Source of the DNA: Deltaproteobacteria bacterium
Lineage (GTDB): Bacteria; Desulfobacterota; Desulfobacteria; Desulfobacterales; Desulfatirhabdiaceae
DNA length: 39,141 nucleotides
Assembly (NCBI GenBank): GCA_016219185.1
Contig: JACRBZ010000090.1
Span: forward strand, 1 to 39,141
Direction of reading: 5' to 3'
Position 1 is the stretch's first letter. The number at the start of each line of letters is the position of its first letter. The position numbers and the translations under genes were made by a program. Shown here one piece after another: positions 7,917 to 16,224 of this stretch. Below the pieces are notes generated by a model. That model ran no database searches and was not told the origin of the DNA. It saw nothing but the letters and a program-made list of their open reading frames with translations.

Positions 7917-9884
7917 TTATTCCCTTGCCAACGCTTCAATGGGGTCCAGCCTGGCGGCATTTCGCGCAGGCAGGAATCCGAACAGCACACCGATCAGCGA
8001 AGAGCACAGGCATGCGGCAACGATGGATAAAATGGAAAACTTCATTACAATGATCGTGACAAAAAAAGGGAAAACCATTCCCACGCCGTACGACAACAGA
8101 ATGCCGATCACGCCGCCGACCAGGCAGACCAGAACGGACTCGATCAGAAATTGCTGCATGATATCGCTCTGTCTGGCGCCGACCGCCATGCGGATGCCGA
8201 TTTCGTGAGTTCGCTCGGAGACTGAAACCAGCATAATGTTCATCACCCCGATGCCTCCCACCACCAGCGAGATTACCGCGATAGCCGAGATCAGCAAGGT
8301 CAGGGTGGCGGTTGTTTTTTTCACGGTTTTCAGTATCGTGTCGCTGCTGCTGGTATAGAAATCCTTGACACCGTGCCGCTGCTTCAGCAAATTTATAATA
8401 CTCTTCTCGGCAACCTGATTTGGCATCCCTTCTTTTATCCGGACCGTGATGGAATTGAAATATTGCTGCCCGAGGAGCCGGCCCATTGCCGCGGTATATG
8501 GCACCCAGACATTCAGATTCTGGTTATTGCCGAAAGGACTTTCTTTTTCCTTTGTCACCCCGATTACCTGGCAGGGCAGGCTGCCGATGAATATAATCTT
8601 TCCCACGGGGTCGTCACTGGCGCTAAACAGTTTTTTACGGGTGTTTGAATCGATAACCGCCACCTGGGCCAGCCTTTGCACATCGCTTTTTTCAAATGAT
8701 GCGCCATGCGACATCTCCATACCAAGAGCCCGGAAATACTGTTCTCCAACGCCGCTGATCAAGGCATTGGCTTTTACGTTCCGATAACGCAGCAGCAGGC
8801 TGGCGCTGGTGCCCGGAGTTGCGCTGTCAACATAGACTTGAGATTTCAGCGCTTCCAGGTCCGACGGTACAAGGGTATGAATACTGGCGGCCTTGTCATC
8901 CCCCCAGTCTCTGCCGGGATAGACATCAATAACGTTAGTGCCCATGGCGCTGATGTCGTTGATTACTTTTTGGCGTGCGCCTTGTCCGATCGCAACCACG
9001 GAGACCACCGAGGTGATGCCGATAATGATGCCCAGCATGGTCAGCAACGTGCGCATCCGGTGAGACGCCATTGCAAGCAAGGCCATTTTAAGCGCTTCGG
9101 CGAAACGCCCCCAATTCGCTTGAAAGCTGGAGGCCAGGGTGCCTGCACAGGGCATATCCGGCAGGCCCGGGGGTTTTGAGACCACTGCGTTCGGATTGGG
9201 ATGATCACGGATGATCTCGCCATCGCTGATTTCAATGATACGCTCGGCATAGTTGGCGATGTTCATATCGTGGGTGACGAGGATGATCGTGTGACCGCGA
9301 CCATGGAGTTCTTTCAGGATGGCCATCATTTCCTGACTGCTCTTGCTGTCCAGTGCGCCGGTCGGTTCGTCGGCAAGGATCACGTTGCCGCCATTCATCA
9401 GCGCTCGCGCGATACTCACCCGTTGCTGCTGGCCACCGGATAGTTGACCGGGTCGGTAATCGCAGCGCTCTTTCAGCCCCAGACGGGTGAGCAATTCGTG
9501 CGATCTATTCCGGCGCCTTGTTTTGTCAACCCCGGAATAAACCGCCGGTATTTCGGTGTTTTGAATTGCGTTGAGATGCGGCATGAGGTGATAGCGCTGA
9601 AAGATGAAACCAAAATATTCCCGGCGCAGTTTGGCCAACGCATCGCTGTCCAGTGATCCGGCCTCCTGACCGTTAATCCTGTAACTTCCATTGCTGAGGC
9701 GATCCAGGCAACCAAGGATATTCATCAAGGTAGATTTTCCAGAGCCGGATGCGCCAACGATAGCGACCATTTCACCCGCATGAATGGTCAGGTTTATTCC
9801 TTTCAATACGACGAGTTCCTGATCCCCGGTCATGAAACGGCGGTCAAGCTCTGTCATCTCGATCAATGGCTTTTCCATGGTCAA
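7917..9884 (-). CDS. macB: MacB-type ABC transporter (ATPase fused to permease)
   Basis: 655 residues. The N-terminal ATPase has Walker A GASGSGKST at 44-52, the signature LSGGQQQRVSIARAL and Walker B VILADEPTGALDS. A transmembrane segment at about 270-295, a large periplasmic domain and three C-terminal transmembrane helices with the FtsX-type fold follow. This is the MacB layout (about 650 residues), a mechanotransmission pump that drives substrates from the periplasm through the outer-membrane channel. It overlaps macA by four bases. Substrate could be a macrolide, a siderophore, a peptide or a lipopeptide; the sequence does not decide. Confidence 0.94.
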   Translation of the reverse strand: MTMEKPLIEMTELDRRFMTGDQELVVLKGINLTIHAGEMVAIVGASGSGKSTLMNILGCLDRLSNGSYRINGQEAGSLDSDALAKLRREYFGFIFQRYHLMPHLNAIQNTEIPAVYSGVDKTRRRNRSHELLTRLGLKERCDYRPGQLSGGQQQRVSIARALMNGGNVILADEPTGALDSKSSQEMMAILKELHGRGHTIILVTHDMNIANYAERIIEISDGEIIRDHPNPNAVVSKPPGLPDMPCAGTLASSFQANWGRFAEALKMALLAMASHRMRTLLTMLGIIIGITSVVSVVAIGQGARQKVINDISAMGTNVIDVYPGRDWGDDKAASIHTLVPSDLEALKSQVYVDSATPGTSASLLLRYRNVKANALISGVGEQYFRALGMEMSHGASFEKSDVQRLAQVAVIDSNTRKKLFSASDDPVGKIIFIGSLPCQVIGVTKEKESPFGNNQNLNVWVPYTAAMGRLLGQQYFNSITVRIKEGMPNQVAEKSIINLLKQRHGVKDFYTSSSDTILKTVKKTTATLTLLISAIAVISLVVGGIGVMNIMLVSVSERTHEIGIRMAVGARQSDIMQQFLIESVLVCLVGGVIGILLSYGVGMVFPFFVTIIVMKFSILSIVAACLCSSLIGVLFGFLPARNAARLDPIEALARE

Positions 9885-11107
9885 CCTCTTCGGGGTGGCG
9901 GAGGCCCTAATTGACCTGTTTTTTCAGCATCTGTCGAAGCGGCTGTCGATAGGTTATCGCCAACGATGACCCTATCGCCTTCCAGTAAACCGTCGATCAC
10001 TTGCACATGGATATTGTCGGTGTTTCCTACGCGAATATTGCGAATTTCAGGCGTATTGTCCCGCAACACTTTCACCGTATAGCGACCGTCTTTTTCCTTG
10101 TTGCCGAGAGATGAAACGGGAATGCTCAATGCTTGTTTGGCTTCGCTCAAAACAATCGATACCTGGGCCGTCATCGAAACTTTTAGTGTGTTGCCCGGGT
10201 TGGGCACATCGAACAAGCCATTGTAATAAATCGCGGCACCGCTTGACGAACTGGTGCTCGATGTGCTGGTGCCGGATGTTGAAGTGCTGGTGCTTGTCGA
10301 AACCGGACCCGGCTCCACTGCGTGCAATTTGCCGTAATGGCGCGTTTCCGCATCGCCAAGCGTGGTGAAGTAAACGGTCTGGCCCGGCTTGACCCGCATG
10401 ACGTCAGCCTCGGAAATTTGCGCCTTAACGGTAATGGTATCTACGTTGGCCAGCTTGAGGATCGTGGTTGCCGCCTGGGTAGATACAACCGTCTGTCCTT
10501 CTTCCGTGACAATGGAAATGACGACCCCATCCATGGGCGCGGCAATTTTAGTATACCCCAGATTGGCCCTGGCCGTATCGACGGCAATATCCGCTTTTTT
10601 TATCTGAGCATCCAGGGAAGATATGTCGGCGCGTGTGCTTTCAAGCTGTGCCTGTGCACTTTCCATATCCGCGCGGGCGGAAGCTTCCTCGGCGAACATC
10701 TGGCTCTGACGTTGAAATGCCGATTCGTATTGTTTTAACAGCGCCTGCTTGGAGTGTCTCTGTGCCTGTAAATTTTCGACCTGAGCCTCTGCATCTTTCA
10801 GCGCATTCTGCTGAAGAACGGGATCGATTTCCGCCAATAACTGCCCTTTTTTGACTTTGTCGCCCAAGACAACGTGTAACGCCTTCAATTGCCCGGAGAC
10901 CTGCGCCCCGACCTCGACGGTCTTGAACGCGTTCAAGGTGCCGCTTGCCACGACTTTTTCCTCGATATCCATTCTGTTGACACTTGCCGTGATGTATGCC
11001 GGCGTATTTGTGGAGAATAGAAAATGTCTGGCCAGCAGGCCCACACACGCCAGGACAGCAAGTGAAATCATTGCAATGATCGTTTTTTTATGTGATGCGT
11101 TTTTCAT
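9881..11107 (-). CDS. macA: MacA-type periplasmic adaptor (membrane fusion protein)
   Basis: 408 residues. One N-terminal transmembrane anchor (about 9-30) is followed by a biotinyl-lipoyl half-motif (VEVGAQVSGQLKALHVVLGD), a long alpha-helical hairpin (about 98-182), the second lipoyl half (GYTKIAAPMDGVVISIVTEE) and beta-barrel domains. Residues 270-289 are a low-complexity run made only of Ser and Thr apart from one Gly, just before AIYYNGLFDVPN. It joins MacB in the inner membrane with the outer-membrane factor. It overlaps both its upstream regulator gene and macB by four bases, so the operon is translationally coupled. Confidence 0.94.
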   Translation of the reverse strand: MKNASHKKTIIAMISLAVLACVGLLARHFLFSTNTPAYITASVNRMDIEEKVVASGTLNAFKTVEVGAQVSGQLKALHVVLGDKVKKGQLLAEIDPVLQQNALKDAEAQVENLQAQRHSKQALLKQYESAFQRQSQMFAEEASARADMESAQAQLESTRADISSLDAQIKKADIAVDTARANLGYTKIAAPMDGVVISIVTEEGQTVVSTQAATTILKLANVDTITVKAQISEADVMRVKPGQTVYFTTLGDAETRHYGKLHAVEPGPVSTSTSTSTSGTSTSSTSSSSGAAIYYNGLFDVPNPGNTLKVSMTAQVSIVLSEAKQALSIPVSSLGNKEKDGRYTVKVLRDNTPEIRNIRVGNTDNIHVQVIDGLLEGDRVIVGDNLSTAASTDAEKTGQLGPPPPRRG

Positions 11108-11763
11108 TGAACCGCTCTTTTCTCATTGTGTTCGCCAATCGCGGCTATTCCGGCCAGGGAGAATTTGACGACATGCTCTGCAAATTCCTCGATATCGCCG
11201 ATTATGGGAAGATCATTTCCATCATGTTGGGCACCGCGTGCAACATTCCTCATCAGCATCGGATTGTTGCACATGCTGACAATACAAATCTCGCAAAATT
11301 GCACCTGAACATCGGAAGCACCGGGGCCGAGCAGTTCCCGCACCAATGCCAGCATTTTTTCCCGCAATGGGCGCACTTCCGTCTGCATAATCTCATGCAG
11401 GAGACCCGTGGAATTCATCAGTTCCATATGAAAAATTAAAAAGTCCTTGTTTCTCTGGTCCGCGATTCGATTTAAAATTGCTTTTACCCGTCCAAGCAGG
11501 CGCTCTCGAGCGGGTGCGGATTCGCTCACCCCTCCATCCGGCGGGTATGCTTTCATGGATTCGGCAAAAGAATGCCTCCAGGCTTGCCGGTAAAGCGTTT
11601 CCTTGTCGCCGAAGTGATAATTTACGGCGGCAATGTTTGCTCCGGCCCGTTCACAGATTTCCGCTATGGTTGCGTTCCAGTATCCTTTCTCCACAAATAC
11701 CTGAATTGCCGATGACAGTAGACTTTGCTGGGTTTTGACAGCGTCTTTTCTTGGGGTTTTCAT
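11104..11763 (-). CDS. TetR-family transcriptional regulator, CecR/DUF1956-like
   Basis: 219 residues. The N-terminal helix-turn-helix reads ATIAEICERAGANIAAVNYHF, followed by GDKETLYRQAW, which is close to the YbiH/CecR subgroup, and the C-terminal half fits the DUF1956 ligand-binding domain of that subgroup. It is the first gene of the operon with macA, macB and the channel, overlapping macA by four bases. It very likely represses its own operon through the inverted repeats at 11793-11826. Ligand unknown. Confidence 0.88.
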   Translation of the reverse strand: MKTPRKDAVKTQQSLLSSAIQVFVEKGYWNATIAEICERAGANIAAVNYHFGDKETLYRQAWRHSFAESMKAYPPDGGVSESAPARERLLGRVKAILNRIADQRNKDFLIFHMELMNSTGLLHEIMQTEVRPLREKMLALVRELLGPGASDVQVQFCEICIVSMCNNPMLMRNVARGAQHDGNDLPIIGDIEEFAEHVVKFSLAGIAAIGEHNEKRAVQ

Positions 11764-11792
11764 ATTGTCTCCCGCAGGGTCTAAAACATAAC

Positions 11793-11831
11793 TTTAATTT
11801 TTAAATTAAAATATCTATTTTAATTTGTCAA
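11793..11831 (-). promoter_or_regulatory. Promoter and overlapping inverted repeats (TetR operator candidate) of the efflux operon
   Basis: On the minus strand TTGACA (11831-11826), a 17-base spacer and TAATTT (11808-11803). Two perfect inverted repeats share an arm over this promoter: AAATTAAAAT/ATTTTAATTT at 11803-11812 and 11817-11826 (4-base centre), and TTTAATTT/AAATTAAA at 11793-11800 and 11803-11810. The arrangement would let the TetR protein cover both the -35/-10 spacer and the -10 element. Repeats are seen directly; binding by this regulator is inference. Confidence 0.6.
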
Positions 11832-12033
11832 CCGGCAAATTTCTGGAATGAAGGGTATCGGATCCATAAGCGGCAGGAATTGGGAATAAGTAAAACATCA
11901 TACATAACGCACGAAGAACTTCTCCGCCGCAAAAATGCGGAGCCCGCGCCTTTTTAATGGCAATACCATCTGATGGAAAGAAAATAGAACAACATCGGGA
12001 AAAAACAGAGGGAATTAAAGAGAGGGTACATCA

Positions 12034-12066
12034 AGAAAAGGACAGCCGGCAAATCGGCCATCCTTT
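12034..12066 (-). terminator. Rho-independent terminator of the dodecin gene
   Basis: On the minus strand AGGATGGCCG and CGGCTGTCCT form a ten-pair stem with two G-U wobbles around a short loop, followed by TTTTCTT. It lies about 25 bases after the dodecin stop codon. Confidence 0.65.
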
Positions 12067-12089
12067 CCCTGGCGGCATGTGCTGAGTAA

Positions 12090-12302
12090 TCAGCTTTCGT
12101 ATTTGAATGATAGTTTGATTCGGACTCGGAAAGCCGTAACCTTGCCGTTTTCCACCTTCAGATCCTGCTGGGTAATCTCGGCAATCCGTAATTCTCTCAG
12201 GCTTTTGGATGCGGTTTCAACGGCTTTTTTTGCGGCATCTTCCCATGAGACTTCGCTGGTTCCCACAAGTTCAACGATCTTGTAAACACTCTCTGCTGCC
12301 AT
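12090..12302 (-). CDS. Dodecin family flavin-binding protein
   Basis: 70 residues (MAAESVYKIVELVGTSEVSW...), the usual size for dodecin. Characteristic features are the opening strand VYKIVELVGTS, the helix WEDAAKKAVETASKSLRELR and the closing strands FRVRIKLSF. Dodecins form 12-subunit shells that store or buffer flavins (or CoA) in the cytoplasm. AGGAGG lies seven bases before ATG. Its own terminator follows, and 217 bases separate it from murA, so it is probably a single-gene unit. Confidence 0.93.
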   Translation of the reverse strand: MAAESVYKIVELVGTSEVSWEDAAKKAVETASKSLRELRIAEITQQDLKVENGKVTAFRVRIKLSFKYES

Positions 12303-12519
12303 AAACGCCTCCTTTCGCTGTTGTTAAGATGATGAAATGCTCTAGTTTCCGCCCCAAATGGCAGGAAAATCTGAAAAGATAGCATCACAAACAGATGCAG
12401 TCTTTCTAAACGGCAGTTTCAGAAACGGCGAATCCGCATATCCGGGAATGCGATACGGCTGTGTTTATCATCATTAATGAACGGATGCGGACAAGTCAAG
12501 CGATATTATGGAACCTGAT

Positions 12520-13773
12520 CTATGACTTGACGCGCCTTACCGCGGCACCCAATTTTTCGAATTTCTTTTCCATGGCCTCATAGCCCCTGTCCAGATGATA
12601 GACCCGGTTGACCTCGGTCTGCCCCTGCGCCACCAGGCCGGCCAGTATCAGGGAGGCGCTGGCCCGAAGATCCGAGGCCATCACCGGAGCCCCGGAAAGA
12701 TACGGCATGCCCTTGATCACCGCCGAATTGCCGGAAATGGTGATGTCCGCGCCCATGCGCCGGAGCTCGCCGACATGGATGAACCGGTTTTCGAAAATGG
12801 TTTCCGAAATGATGCTCAGGCCCGATGCCACGGACATCAACACCATGAACTGGGCCTGCATATCGGTGGGAAACCCCGGATAGGGATGGGTTTTGACATC
12901 GACACTGGATATCAGCTCCGGACCTTCAACACGGATGGTTTTTCCGGAAATCCGAATTCCGGCCCCAGCCAGCCGCAGTTTATGAATCAGGGCCTCCAGA
13001 TGTCCTGGCTCGCAGTTTTCCAGGGTAATGTCCCCGCGGGTCAGTGCCGCGGCAACCATGAATGTCCCGGCTTCAATGCGATCCGGGATAATCGATACAG
13101 ATACCGGGCGAAGGGCCTCAACCCCCGTGATGGTGATCAGGGATGTGCCGGCACCGCGGATATCCGCGCCCATCTGATTCAGGACATCGGCCAGGGCAAC
13201 CACTTCCGGTTCTCGGGCCGCGTTTCCGAGGGTGGTGACGCCATCGGCCAGAGCCGCCGCCATCATGATGTTTTCCGTTCCGGTAACCGTCACGATATCA
13301 AAATAAATATCCGCGCCGATCAGTCTTTCCGCTTCGGCCTCGACATATCCATGCTTCAGTTCGATTTTTGCGCCAAGGCTGGCAAGGGCCTTCAGGTGAA
13401 GATCGATGGGCCTGGCGCCGATGGCGCATCCGCCGGGAAGGGACACACGGGCTTTTTTCAGCCGTGCGACCAGGGGGCCCAGCACCAGAATCGAGGCCCG
13501 CATTTTTCGCACCAGATCGTAAGGGGCTTCGGTGTTGTTTAAATTCCCGGCGTCGATGGTGACACAATTTCCAGCGGCTTCCACCCTGGCGCCATGATTC
13601 TGCAGAAGAACGCAGGTGCTTTGGATGTCCTTCAGATTCGGAACATTGGTATAGGTATTTCTGCCGTCCGTCAGCAGCGAGGATACCAGGATGGGCAAAG
13701 CCGCATTTTTGGCACCGCTGATGACAACGTTTCCGGTAAGCCTGCGGCCGCCGTCGACAATGATTTTATCCAT
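12520..13773 (-). CDS. murA: UDP-N-acetylglucosamine 1-carboxyvinyltransferase
   Basis: 417 residues, the normal length. It transfers enolpyruvate from PEP to UDP-GlcNAc, the first committed step of peptidoglycan synthesis. The substrate-binding opening VISGAKNAALPIL is at 17-29 (K22, N23) and the catalytic loop has C116 in PGGCAIGARPIDLH, so the enzyme is of the Cys, fosfomycin-sensitive type. GGGGAGGAT directly precedes ATG. The gene begins 29 bases after the T tract of the qrc terminator, so its promoter must lie within or upstream of that hairpin (see 13841-13869). Confidence 0.96.
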   Translation of the reverse strand: MDKIIVDGGRRLTGNVVISGAKNAALPILVSSLLTDGRNTYTNVPNLKDIQSTCVLLQNHGARVEAAGNCVTIDAGNLNNTEAPYDLVRKMRASILVLGPLVARLKKARVSLPGGCAIGARPIDLHLKALASLGAKIELKHGYVEAEAERLIGADIYFDIVTVTGTENIMMAAALADGVTTLGNAAREPEVVALADVLNQMGADIRGAGTSLITITGVEALRPVSVSIIPDRIEAGTFMVAAALTRGDITLENCEPGHLEALIHKLRLAGAGIRISGKTIRVEGPELISSVDVKTHPYPGFPTDMQAQFMVLMSVASGLSIISETIFENRFIHVGELRRMGADITISGNSAVIKGMPYLSGAPVMASDLRASASLILAGLVAQGQTEVNRVYHLDRGYEAMEKKFEKLGAAVRRVKS

Positions 13774-13801
13774 ATCCTCCCCTGCTCAACTATGTGGATT
13801 T

Positions 13802-13859
13802 TTTAAAACAAAAGCGCCTTTCCAAGTCATGATCGGGGTCATGATATGGAAAAGCGCTT
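13802..13859 (-). terminator. Strong rho-independent terminator of the qrc operon
   Basis: On the minus strand AAGCGCTTTTCCA (13859-13847) pairs with TGGAAAGGCGCTT (ending 13812) with one T-G wobble. After a two-base mismatch the inner TCATGA/TCATGA arms extend the stem. The loop is CCCCGA, followed by TTTTGTTTT. It lies 57 bases after the last qrc-linked stop codon. Confidence 0.8.
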
Positions 13860-13869
13860 ATGAATGCAA
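13841..13869 (-). promoter_or_regulatory. Candidate murA promoter embedded in the qrc terminator
   Basis: On the minus strand TTGCAT (13869-13864), exactly 17 bases, then TATCAT (13846-13841; five of six match to TATAAT). The predicted start, near 13834, lies in the hairpin loop, so a murA transcript would lack the 5' arm and could not form the terminator. The -35 match is weak (three of six). Confidence 0.35.
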
Positions 13870-13916
13870 GATCTCGTCGGTGTTTTTTTATGGACTACCG
13901 CCGACCGCTCGAGGAA

Positions 13917-14084
13917 TTAATGATGGCCGTGTCCGTGACCCGCATCCCCTTTTGCCGTATCCATGGCGGCCTTGATGATGCAGTAGGCCATGCCGATACC
14001 CAAAATGGTCAGGGCATACCAGAGTCCGCCCATGAACACCGCATGGGACATGTCCCATATCCATTCAAAATTAAAAGGAAACAT
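13917..14084 (-). CDS. Small single-span membrane protein, fifth cistron of the qrc operon
   Basis: 55 residues, beginning MFPFNFEWIWDMSHAVFMGG and ending with the His-rich tail GHGHGHH. One clear transmembrane helix covers about residues 15-38 (VFMGGLWYALTILGIGMAYC). The ATG is preceded by CTGGAGGTAACA, a strong ribosome-binding site, and lies 17 bases after the qrcD stop. The operon terminator follows it, so it is co-transcribed with qrcABCD. I do not recognise a named family. By position and shape it could be a small accessory or assembly subunit of Qrc, with the His-rich end possibly binding metal; this is inference. It is too short for usual ORF cut-offs, so it is easily missed. Confidence 0.85.
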   Translation of the reverse strand: MFPFNFEWIWDMSHAVFMGGLWYALTILGIGMAYCIIKAAMDTAKGDAGHGHGHH

Positions 14085-14101
14085 TGTTACCTCCAGAGTG
14101 G

Positions 14102-15340
14102 TTATTCAGCCGGATTTAGTTCCGCTTCTTGCGGGAAAATCGGCAGATACCGGTAAGAGATCATGATCAATATAACGCCGTAGGCAACCGGAAGAACCGT
14201 TGTGGCGACTTCCTGCCAGCTTGGAAAGTAAAGGGCCCATTGGTCAAACGTCATAACGGGAATGGCCATGACCTGAAGGACCATTACCCAGCGGTTGACG
14301 CTGACGCCGATCACGGCCAGAACAAAGGCGGTGGTTCTGGCAACCGGACTTTTGCGGCCCTTGTCCGTGATCAGAATCGCCGCGGGCACGAGACCGCCGA
14401 GAACGATTTCCAGAACCAGAATCCAGATTCCGTAAAACCCGTTGTTGCTGTAAAAATCGATCATGTTAAAGCCCCTGGCAGGCGCGGTGACATTGGCCCA
14501 GTAAAGGGTATCGATGATTTTTGCGATGATATAGGTTGTCATCATCCAGCCCGATATTTTGGCCAGAAGTTCAACCACGTTGTCCTTGACCAGCTTTTTG
14601 CCGGTAATGGCCTCGGTGATCCGGGTGATCATCAGGGTAAAGCAGGGGCCATAGGCGGCCGCTGACCACGTGAATAAAAAAAACGTCCAGGGCCAGATAA
14701 ACAGGCCTTCCCGGAAAGCAAAGGGCCGGCCGAACAGAACACCGGCAACGCCCCCCAGAGATCCCTGATGGAAAAAAGACAAAAATGCGCCGGTTGCGGC
14801 AAACACCGCCATCGTACCGTGCATGTTATGACTGAGGTGATGAAAGAACGGCACCTTATCGATCTGCCGGTTTTCCAGGATCAGCGGAATGTACTCAATG
14901 GTCAGAACCATGAAATAACAGGACAGGCAGAACGCAACTTCCGTCAGCATGGAATGCACATTGGCATGCCAGAAAATAAACCAGCCCCGGAGCGGCTGCC
15001 CGATATCGATGGCCAGGATCAGTAGCGCCGAGCTGTAACAGATAAAACCGATCAGGACCGCATAATTGATGATATTCTTAAGCTCATCTTTTGCGATGAT
15101 ATATTTGAGAAAGCCGGTAAAAAAAGCGCCGCCGCCCAGAGCGATCACCGCCAGATCGGCCCATATCCACAGGGCGAATCCGTAGTTGTCGTTCATGTTG
15201 GTTTGATTGAGGCCCTTGAACCAGCACAGCAGCATGGCGTATACGCCCCATAACAGAACGGCACCGACCACGGCCAGCGCAACCAGAAACTTATCCATGG
15301 AACAGCGCCTGACTCCGTTGGGTATTAACGCAGAATCCAT
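14102..15340 (-). CDS. qrcD: Menaquinone reductase QrcD, NrfD/PsrC-type integral membrane subunit
   Basis: 412 residues with about ten transmembrane helices, the layout of NrfD/PsrC/ActC-F quinone-binding subunits. It anchors Qrc and is where menaquinone is reduced with electrons coming from periplasmic cytochrome c3. The first ATG (15340) has a run of G about ten bases upstream; a second possible start, 14 codons in (MDKFLVALAVVG), would remove a polar N-terminus. I keep the longer form but the choice is open. It follows qrcC by 79 bases and precedes the small membrane protein gene by 17. Confidence 0.92.
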   Translation of the reverse strand: MDSALIPNGVRRCSMDKFLVALAVVGAVLLWGVYAMLLCWFKGLNQTNMNDNYGFALWIWADLAVIALGGGAFFTGFLKYIIAKDELKNIINYAVLIGFICYSSALLILAIDIGQPLRGWFIFWHANVHSMLTEVAFCLSCYFMVLTIEYIPLILENRQIDKVPFFHHLSHNMHGTMAVFAATGAFLSFFHQGSLGGVAGVLFGRPFAFREGLFIWPWTFFLFTWSAAAYGPCFTLMITRITEAITGKKLVKDNVVELLAKISGWMMTTYIIAKIIDTLYWANVTAPARGFNMIDFYSNNGFYGIWILVLEIVLGGLVPAAILITDKGRKSPVARTTAFVLAVIGVSVNRWVMVLQVMAIPVMTFDQWALYFPSWQEVATTVLPVAYGVILIMISYRYLPIFPQEAELNPAE

Positions 15341-15419
15341 AACTTTCGTACCCCCCCTTAGTTGATCTGAAATGCCGGAAGATCTTTTGGCATTTGTCCA
15401 GAAAACCCTGACCTTTTGT

Positions 15420-16205
15420 CTAAACCGCTTTTTTGGGTCCCTCGGTTTTCAGATAATTATCTCCGGCGCGCCGGACCCATTCACGGCTTGATACATAATA
15501 GACCTTGGTGTTGGTCCCCAATCTTTCGAGGAGCCGAAAGGCGTCCGGCTGTTTTTTGAGTTCGTGGACCGCATGATTCGGATTATTGAGATCCCCGAAA
15601 GTGATTGCGCCTGCAGGGCATGCCTGGGTGCAGGCGGTCTGATAGGCATCTTCCTCGATTTCTTTTTGCCCGTCCAGATGCGCCTTGTCTTTTGCCGCCT
15701 GATACCGATGGATACAGAAACTGCATTTTTCAACCACGCCCCGCATTCGGGGGGAAACATTCGGATTCAGATATTTTTCCATGCCTTCCGGCCAGATCGG
15801 ATCAAACCAGTTAAAATACCGGGCATGATAGGGACAGGCGGCCATGCAGTACCGGCATCCGAAACACCGGGTATAGATCTGGCTGACGATTCCGGTCTGA
15901 TTGTCGTAATCGGTTGCCGTTGCCGGGCAGACCGATACGCAGGGAGAATGCCCGTGCTGTCCTTCACAGTGCTGACAGGGTCTGGGCAGATAGCAGATAT
16001 CCGTTTCAGGATAAGGCTTTGCGTTGGTCAGTTTATACACGCGCATCCATGTAATGCTTTTAAGCTTATCGGATTCGTCTTCCCGGAAGGGTACATTATT
16101 TTCAGCCATGCAAGCGACCATGCAGGAGCCGCATCCGGTGCACAAATCCAGATCAATGACCATTCCATATTTTTTGGTACCATTACCATCATGTTCTTGT
16201 TTCAT
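15420..16205 (-). CDS. qrcC: Menaquinone reductase QrcC, iron-sulfur subunit
   Basis: 261 residues of the four-cluster ferredoxin type (DmsB/PsrB/NrfC-like). Sixteen cysteines are arranged for four clusters: C22-C25-C28-C32, C77-C80-C89-C93, C114-C117-C120-C124 and C161-C164-C192-C196. It passes electrons from QrcA/QrcB towards QrcD. There is no signal peptide of its own, so it probably travels with the Tat-exported QrcB. It starts 19 bases after the qrcB stop. Confidence 0.94.
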   Translation of the reverse strand: MKQEHDGNGTKKYGMVIDLDLCTGCGSCMVACMAENNVPFREDESDKLKSITWMRVYKLTNAKPYPETDICYLPRPCQHCEGQHGHSPCVSVCPATATDYDNQTGIVSQIYTRCFGCRYCMAACPYHARYFNWFDPIWPEGMEKYLNPNVSPRMRGVVEKCSFCIHRYQAAKDKAHLDGQKEIEEDAYQTACTQACPAGAITFGDLNNPNHAVHELKKQPDAFRLLERLGTNTKVYYVSSREWVRRAGDNYLKTEGPKKAV

Positions 16206-16224
16206 CGGAACCTCATGCTATGAT

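Larger units (their letters stand above)
11764..12089. other. Intergenic region between the efflux operon and the dodecin gene
   Basis: 326 bases without a credible gene. It holds the efflux-operon promoter/operator (11793-11831), a GC-rich hairpin at 11922-11942 (arms CTCCGC/GCGGAG, followed on the plus strand by CCCGCGCC and a T5 run) and the dodecin terminator (about 12034-12066). Nothing else is recognisable. Confidence 0.6.
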
